From NCBI RefSeq assembly GCF_020447205.1, contig NZ_JAJAEL010000012.1:62001-126000 (forward strand): a stretch of DNA of 64,000 nucleotides. The letters are read 5' to 3'. A program made the translations under genes and the position numbers. The first letter of the stretch is position 1. The number at the start of each line of letters is the position of its first letter. Source of the DNA: Thalassolituus alkanivorans (GTDB taxonomy: Bacteria; Pseudomonadota; Gammaproteobacteria; Pseudomonadales; Oceanobacteraceae). The notes beneath the pieces are model-generated. The model did not search any database and had not been told where the DNA came from. It saw only the letters and a list, made by a program, of their open reading frames with translations. Positions 60,694 through 64,000 of this stretch are shown here, in pieces.

Positions 60694-61410
60694 ATGGCGG
60701 CAAACAGAAAACTGGCCATCCTGATGTACCACCAGGTGGGTGATTTCAGAAACATAAAAACGCTGAAGGCAAACTATTGCTACTATAAGCGTTTTGCCCG
60801 ACAGATGCTGATGCTGAAACTGACCGGGCAGCATGTTATTCCAATGAGTGAAGTGCCACGTTTTCTGAGTGGTGAGGGAGAATACCCTGAGCGCTGTGTC
60901 GCCATTACCTTTGATGATGGCTACGAGAATTTTTATCAGTATGCCTACCCTGTTCTGAAAAAATACCAGCTTCCTGCCATGGTTTATATCGTATCCGGTG
61001 AGCTGTCCGGGCGATCGGAATGGCTGAAAGAGGATGGCCATCAGCCGCAGCCGTTAATGAGCCGTGAGCAGATTCGTGAGGTGCATGCCAATGGGATTGA
61101 AATCGGCAGCCACAGTGTCACCCACCCAAGACTGGCTCAACTGGATGCAGATGTTTGTCTGCAGGAATTACAGCAGAGCAAACAGAATCTTGAAGAGCTT
61201 CTTGGTGATACGGTTGATCATATCTGTTACCCCTATGGCAGTTTCAGCGAAGAGGTCGGACAGCAGGCAGCCAAAGCCGGATATCGTGTAGGCACTACCA
61301 CGGTGAAAGGTCTGGCACTGCCTGATCAGAATCTCCTCAGTTTACCGCGCAAAGCCGTGTCGTTTAATGATGGTGTACTGAAAACCTGGAAAAATATTCA
61401 CAGATTATGA
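60694..61410 (+). CDS. polysaccharide deacetylase family protein
   Basis: 238 residues, NodB-type CE4 fold. Metal/catalytic motifs: TFDDGY (~71, the usual TFDDG), the metal histidines in SHSVTHPRL and CYPYGSF. Members remove N-acetyl groups from surface glycans or peptidoglycan; here it is probably an LPS/glycan modification in the waa-like operon. No signal peptide is visible, so it may act in the cytoplasm. Its stop overlaps the next ATG by 4 bp. Confidence 0.85.
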   Translation: MAANRKLAILMYHQVGDFRNIKTLKANYCYYKRFARQMLMLKLTGQHVIPMSEVPRFLSGEGEYPERCVAITFDDGYENFYQYAYPVLKKYQLPAMVYIVSGELSGRSEWLKEDGHQPQPLMSREQIREVHANGIEIGSHSVTHPRLAQLDADVCLQELQQSKQNLEELLGDTVDHICYPYGSFSEEVGQQAAKAGYRVGTTTVKGLALPDQNLLSLPRKAVSFNDGVLKTWKNIHRL

Positions 61411-62489
61411 ACTCTGATTCACGGACGAATGCCGAGCATGGTCAGGATATGACAGGGCATCTTTTTATCGTTGAGACTGAACTGCAACTGTTGGCAGCTA
61501 TGGCGATAGAAGATCAGTATTTATCGGTGGACCGTGATGTTGCCCATTACTTCGTGACATCAGATAAGCTGCAGAATGCGGCGGCTGAACGGGGAAGAAA
61601 TAATCTGACCTTGCTGGACCGTAATCACCACGGCGGTCTGCTGGGTAAGATCCGTTTTATTAAGGAAAATACCCGCACAGTGTTGAATGTTGCTGAATCT
61701 CTTTCAGTGGGTAGTGATTCCTGCGTTTTATATATCCCCCGTATAGACGATATTTATAACAATGTTCTGACTGCTCAGTTCAGGAGAAAGAAGCTCGGCA
61801 AGGTCGCACTGTTGCCGGATGGTGCATTAAATATCTTCAGCAGTAATATCACTGCCGCCTGCCGTAAGAATTTAAAAAAGTGGAGTCTGAAACTCAGGAT
61901 TCTGGCGCCGGGCTACCGCGTTCTGCAATATGACGGCGACGAACTTGGGGCAGATTCTGAATGGATTGATGTTATTTATTCGTTCTATGGTCTGAATACT
62001 GGTTATTGTGCGGATAAAGAGCGTTATATAGCGTTCCCTGTACAATTTTCAAAGACAGGTGAATCTGATAACGCAATTATTATTGGACAAAATTTCCTTG
62101 CCTATCAGCAGACCAATCATGACTTTGTCGCCACAGTTACTGCTGAGATACATAGCCTGCTTGGTGTATTGAAGCCTGAACGTGTTTTTTATGCCCCTCA
62201 TCCACGCGCTTTAACGGCAGAGTTCAGAACAGATGGGATGGAACCGGTTTCCGGTCCTTACCTCTGTATTGAGGAAATAATTGCTGTGCTTGGCTGCCGT
62301 TATGTTATTTCCTGCAACAGTACAGCTCTTTTTACTGCCCGTCTGATTGATCCATCCATCCGGTGTTATGCTGTTGGTGCAGAGAGCTCTCCCATTCAGA
62401 ATCAATATCAGCGGGAGAGTCTTCTGAGTGCTATGCAGGATGCCGGGATTAACGTTGTAACGCTGCCTTCTGCTGTCCATGCAACATAA
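61407..62489 (+). CDS. polysialyltransferase/GT52-like glycosyltransferase
   Basis: 360 residues. I recognise only weak patterns: an N-terminal HLFIVETELQLLAAMAIE, then IIIGQNFLAYQQ, VFYAPHPRALTAEF and a terminal CNSTALFTARLIDPSIRC like alpha-2,8-polysialyltransferase or lipooligosaccharide sialyltransferase (GT52-type) proteins. A sialic-acid-like donor is not proven; no neuA/B/C genes are in the window. The DNA is visibly AT-richer than the chp region. Its 3' end overlaps the O-antigen ligase gene by 41 bp on the opposite strand. Confidence 0.5.
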   Translation: MNSDSRTNAEHGQDMTGHLFIVETELQLLAAMAIEDQYLSVDRDVAHYFVTSDKLQNAAAERGRNNLTLLDRNHHGGLLGKIRFIKENTRTVLNVAESLSVGSDSCVLYIPRIDDIYNNVLTAQFRRKKLGKVALLPDGALNIFSSNITAACRKNLKKWSLKLRILAPGYRVLQYDGDELGADSEWIDVIYSFYGLNTGYCADKERYIAFPVQFSKTGESDNAIIIGQNFLAYQQTNHDFVATVTAEIHSLLGVLKPERVFYAPHPRALTAEFRTDGMEPVSGPYLCIEEIIAVLGCRYVISCNSTALFTARLIDPSIRCYAVGAESSPIQNQYQRESLLSAMQDAGINVVTLPSAVHAT

Positions 62490-63720
62490 TACCGAGCATT
62501 ACTCCCAGTAACGTCAGATGTTTTTCAGCAATAAATCGTATAAAGAACCCATCGACGGTTAAGGAATAACCGGCGATTGTCAGCGTGATAATCACCACTG
62601 CATATTTATGCGGAAAGTCAGGCCGGACATTCAGGCTTTCCCGGCAAAGAGAAAATCCAAACGCCAGCAAACAGGCAAGGCCTGTCAGTCCCATGGTCGC
62701 CAGGGTATTAAAATACAAACTGTGGGCCTGAACGAAATAGCGTTTCCGGCCTTCTGAGTTGAAATCGCAGCCAAGATTCGGATTCTGGCTTGCGGGACGG
62801 AACTGGTGGGATCCAACACCGAAAACAGGCTTCTTTTTGGCCATGCATATCGCGGCTTCCCATTGCTTTAGTCGCAGGCCTGTCGAGCTCAGATTATTTC
62901 CGCTCCCCTGAACGTAACTGGTTAAATTTTTTACAGCGCGATCAATACCAGACTGTAACGGTGTCTGGTATATGATGACCGACAGAAGTGTTCCGATCGC
63001 GAGACTGGCAAAAATGACTTTCACACTTCTGAAATGGATAATGAAAAAAAGAAAAATTACTGGAACAGCCAGAAAGCTGCCACGAGTACCGGAGGCTATT
63101 GCAGCATATAGGTACAAAATAGCTGTAATCGCAGCTGTCATTGCAAAAATTTTGCTGCTTTTCCAGAATGACAGGCAGAAATAGGCAGAAATTGTAGTCA
63201 GGAGGAAAGCACCATTACCAAATCCGACGGAATTCTCATCCCCAAAGACTCTGCGTACAATTTTAAAGCCACCTAACTGGTCATGGGTGACCCAAGCATA
63301 ACTGATACCACCGAGTAATAATGCAAAGATCAGCTGAGGAGCACGCAGGCCTGAGAAATAAATACCGGCGATTATCAGCGGCAGTAACAGCAGACGAAAT
63401 TCAGGTTCCAGAGTTTGCAGGTCTGCCGGGTAGTCCGATAGCAGTAATGAAATCAATGCCACCAAGAAAAAAGCAAAACCTGCCAGGATGGTTTTGCGGT
63501 AGGGCACCAGAGCACGGATTTTTACTTTGCCGGATATCAGAACAATTAAGCCAAGAATCCAGAGTACAATGCTAACGTCGGTTGCTACTGATTTTTTGAT
63601 GGGTTGTGCGATCAAAAAAATTGCGACAAACAATGTAATAATATAAGACAGAGGATTAGCAGAGATATCACGCCAGAGATTTTTAAATGGGCTGGTCGTA
63701 TGGTTGGTAATGTATGTCAT
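62449..63720 (-). CDS. O-antigen ligase (WaaL/Wzy_C family)
   Basis: 423 residues with about 11-12 hydrophobic helices and the large periplasmic loop near the middle/C-terminal (VFGVGSHQFRPASQNP) typical of the O-antigen polymerase/ligase family. It transfers O-antigen from undecaprenol to the LPS core; a glycan polymerase of the same fold is the alternative. It is encoded opposite to the waaC-type operon and overlaps its last gene convergently. Confidence 0.83.
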   Translation of the reverse strand: MTYITNHTTSPFKNLWRDISANPLSYIITLFVAIFLIAQPIKKSVATDVSIVLWILGLIVLISGKVKIRALVPYRKTILAGFAFFLVALISLLLSDYPADLQTLEPEFRLLLLPLIIAGIYFSGLRAPQLIFALLLGGISYAWVTHDQLGGFKIVRRVFGDENSVGFGNGAFLLTTISAYFCLSFWKSSKIFAMTAAITAILYLYAAIASGTRGSFLAVPVIFLFFIIHFRSVKVIFASLAIGTLLSVIIYQTPLQSGIDRAVKNLTSYVQGSGNNLSSTGLRLKQWEAAICMAKKKPVFGVGSHQFRPASQNPNLGCDFNSEGRKRYFVQAHSLYFNTLATMGLTGLACLLAFGFSLCRESLNVRPDFPHKYAVVIITLTIAGYSLTVDGFFIRFIAEKHLTLLGVMLGIMLHGQQKAALQR

Positions 63721-63785
63721 TCGGTTCCTGCAAATATGTAAGTTTTACTATAGCGGCGATGTTATATGAGAAGAGACGTCATGAT

Positions 63786-63820
63786 AAAAAGAGCGCTAAC
63801 ACACCGTGTGTATCAGCGCT
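63786..63820 (-). terminator. intrinsic terminator of the truncated leftward gene
   Basis: On the minus strand a hairpin (AGCGCT at 63820-63815 with AGCGCT at 63797-63792, inner ACACA/TGTGT) begins at the stop codon and is followed by CTTTTT. It separates this gene from the O-antigen ligase gene. Confidence 0.6.
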
Positions 63821-64000
63821 GATCAGGATGAGAGATGGCTTCCATTGTAGTAATGCCAATATTTTCAAACAGTTTGTAGAAATCAGGCTTCTCAGAAGTA
63901 AATGCTGTCACTTTTAAGGTCGGTCGGAGCCAGCGTGCCATGACCATTGTTGAAGATAAATCGCCCCACACTTCACATTGATCTGACAAATAGGGGAGCA
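63813..64000 (-). CDS. C-terminal fragment of an unidentified protein (runs off the right edge)
   Basis: Open on the minus strand from the window edge to TGA at 63815-63813: about 62 codons including MVMARWLRPTLKVTAFTSEK and ending MEAISHPDQR. No family was recognised. The frame is supported by a hairpin terminator directly at the stop and by its place upstream of, and in the same direction as, the O-antigen ligase gene. It is probably part of the surface-glycan region. Confidence 0.45.
   Translation of the reverse strand, partial: LPYLSDQCEVWGDLSSTMVMARWLRPTLKVTAFTSEKPDFYKLFENIGITTMEAISHPDQR

Overview
The window reads as one continuous piece of a marine gammaproteobacterial chromosome, most like Oceanospirillales/Pseudomonadales (Oceanobacter/Thalassolituus-type; this placement is inference). 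Three things support it: ectoine synthesis genes (ectABC-ask), the Pseudomonas-type order pyrC'-pyrB-pyrR-ruvX-algH-tonB-gshB-pilGHIJK-chpABC, and the pairs metX-metW and hisI-hisE-tatABC. No rRNA, tRNA, CRISPR array, phage or transposase gene was seen. Coding density is high and operons are tight, with many 1-8 bp overlaps and bidirectional hairpin terminators.

Layout. 0.1-4.6 kb: an Mpo1-like protein, an AraC-type regulator, and a translationally coupled pair of lipoproteins (an RCC1-type beta-propeller and a di-haem oxidoreductase) behind a Fur-box-like site. 5-9.2 kb: an intracellular PHA depolymerase, then a leftward pair made of a DUF917 protein and a hybrid histidine kinase. 9.5-15.7 kb: an ABC-F ATPase, metX-metW, a DUF4426 protein, rdgB, a ZapB-like coiled coil and hemW. 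15.7-21.6 kb: the ectoine locus ectA-ectB-ectC-ask with a TPR membrane protein overlapping its end, and divergently a lone CheW protein and the EctR-type MarR regulator. Three related operator-like sites lie there, two of them on the predicted ectA promoter. 21.8-28.6 kb: a thiolase, a DKNYY-repeat membrane protein, a large lipoprotein, a 333-bp MITE-like element and an AlkK-type acyl-CoA ligase.

28.6-32.1 kb holds the most unusual locus. A secreted protein with a C-terminal dockerin is followed by a membrane-anchored cohesin-domain protein, like a minimal private cell-surface docking system. The dockerin gene is split by a one-base frameshift at a G5 run. 32.1-40.2 kb: tatCBA, a HIT protein and hisE-hisI (leftward); then an aromatic amine dehydrogenase cluster aauBEDA with two c-type cytochromes and a PLP-dependent ACC-deaminase-like enzyme (rightward). 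The AauA signal peptide is a Tat signal. 40.2-46.1 kb: pyrimidine genes (with a PyrC' that has lost a metal histidine), ruvX, algH, tonB and gshB. 46.3-59 kb: the complete Pil-Chp chemosensory operon for type IV pilus twitching/mechanosensing, with a 2251-residue ChpA. 59-64 kb: LPS/surface glycan genes (heptosyltransferase, glycosyltransferase, polysaccharide deacetylase, polysialyltransferase-like protein, O-antigen ligase) and a gene fragment running off the right edge.
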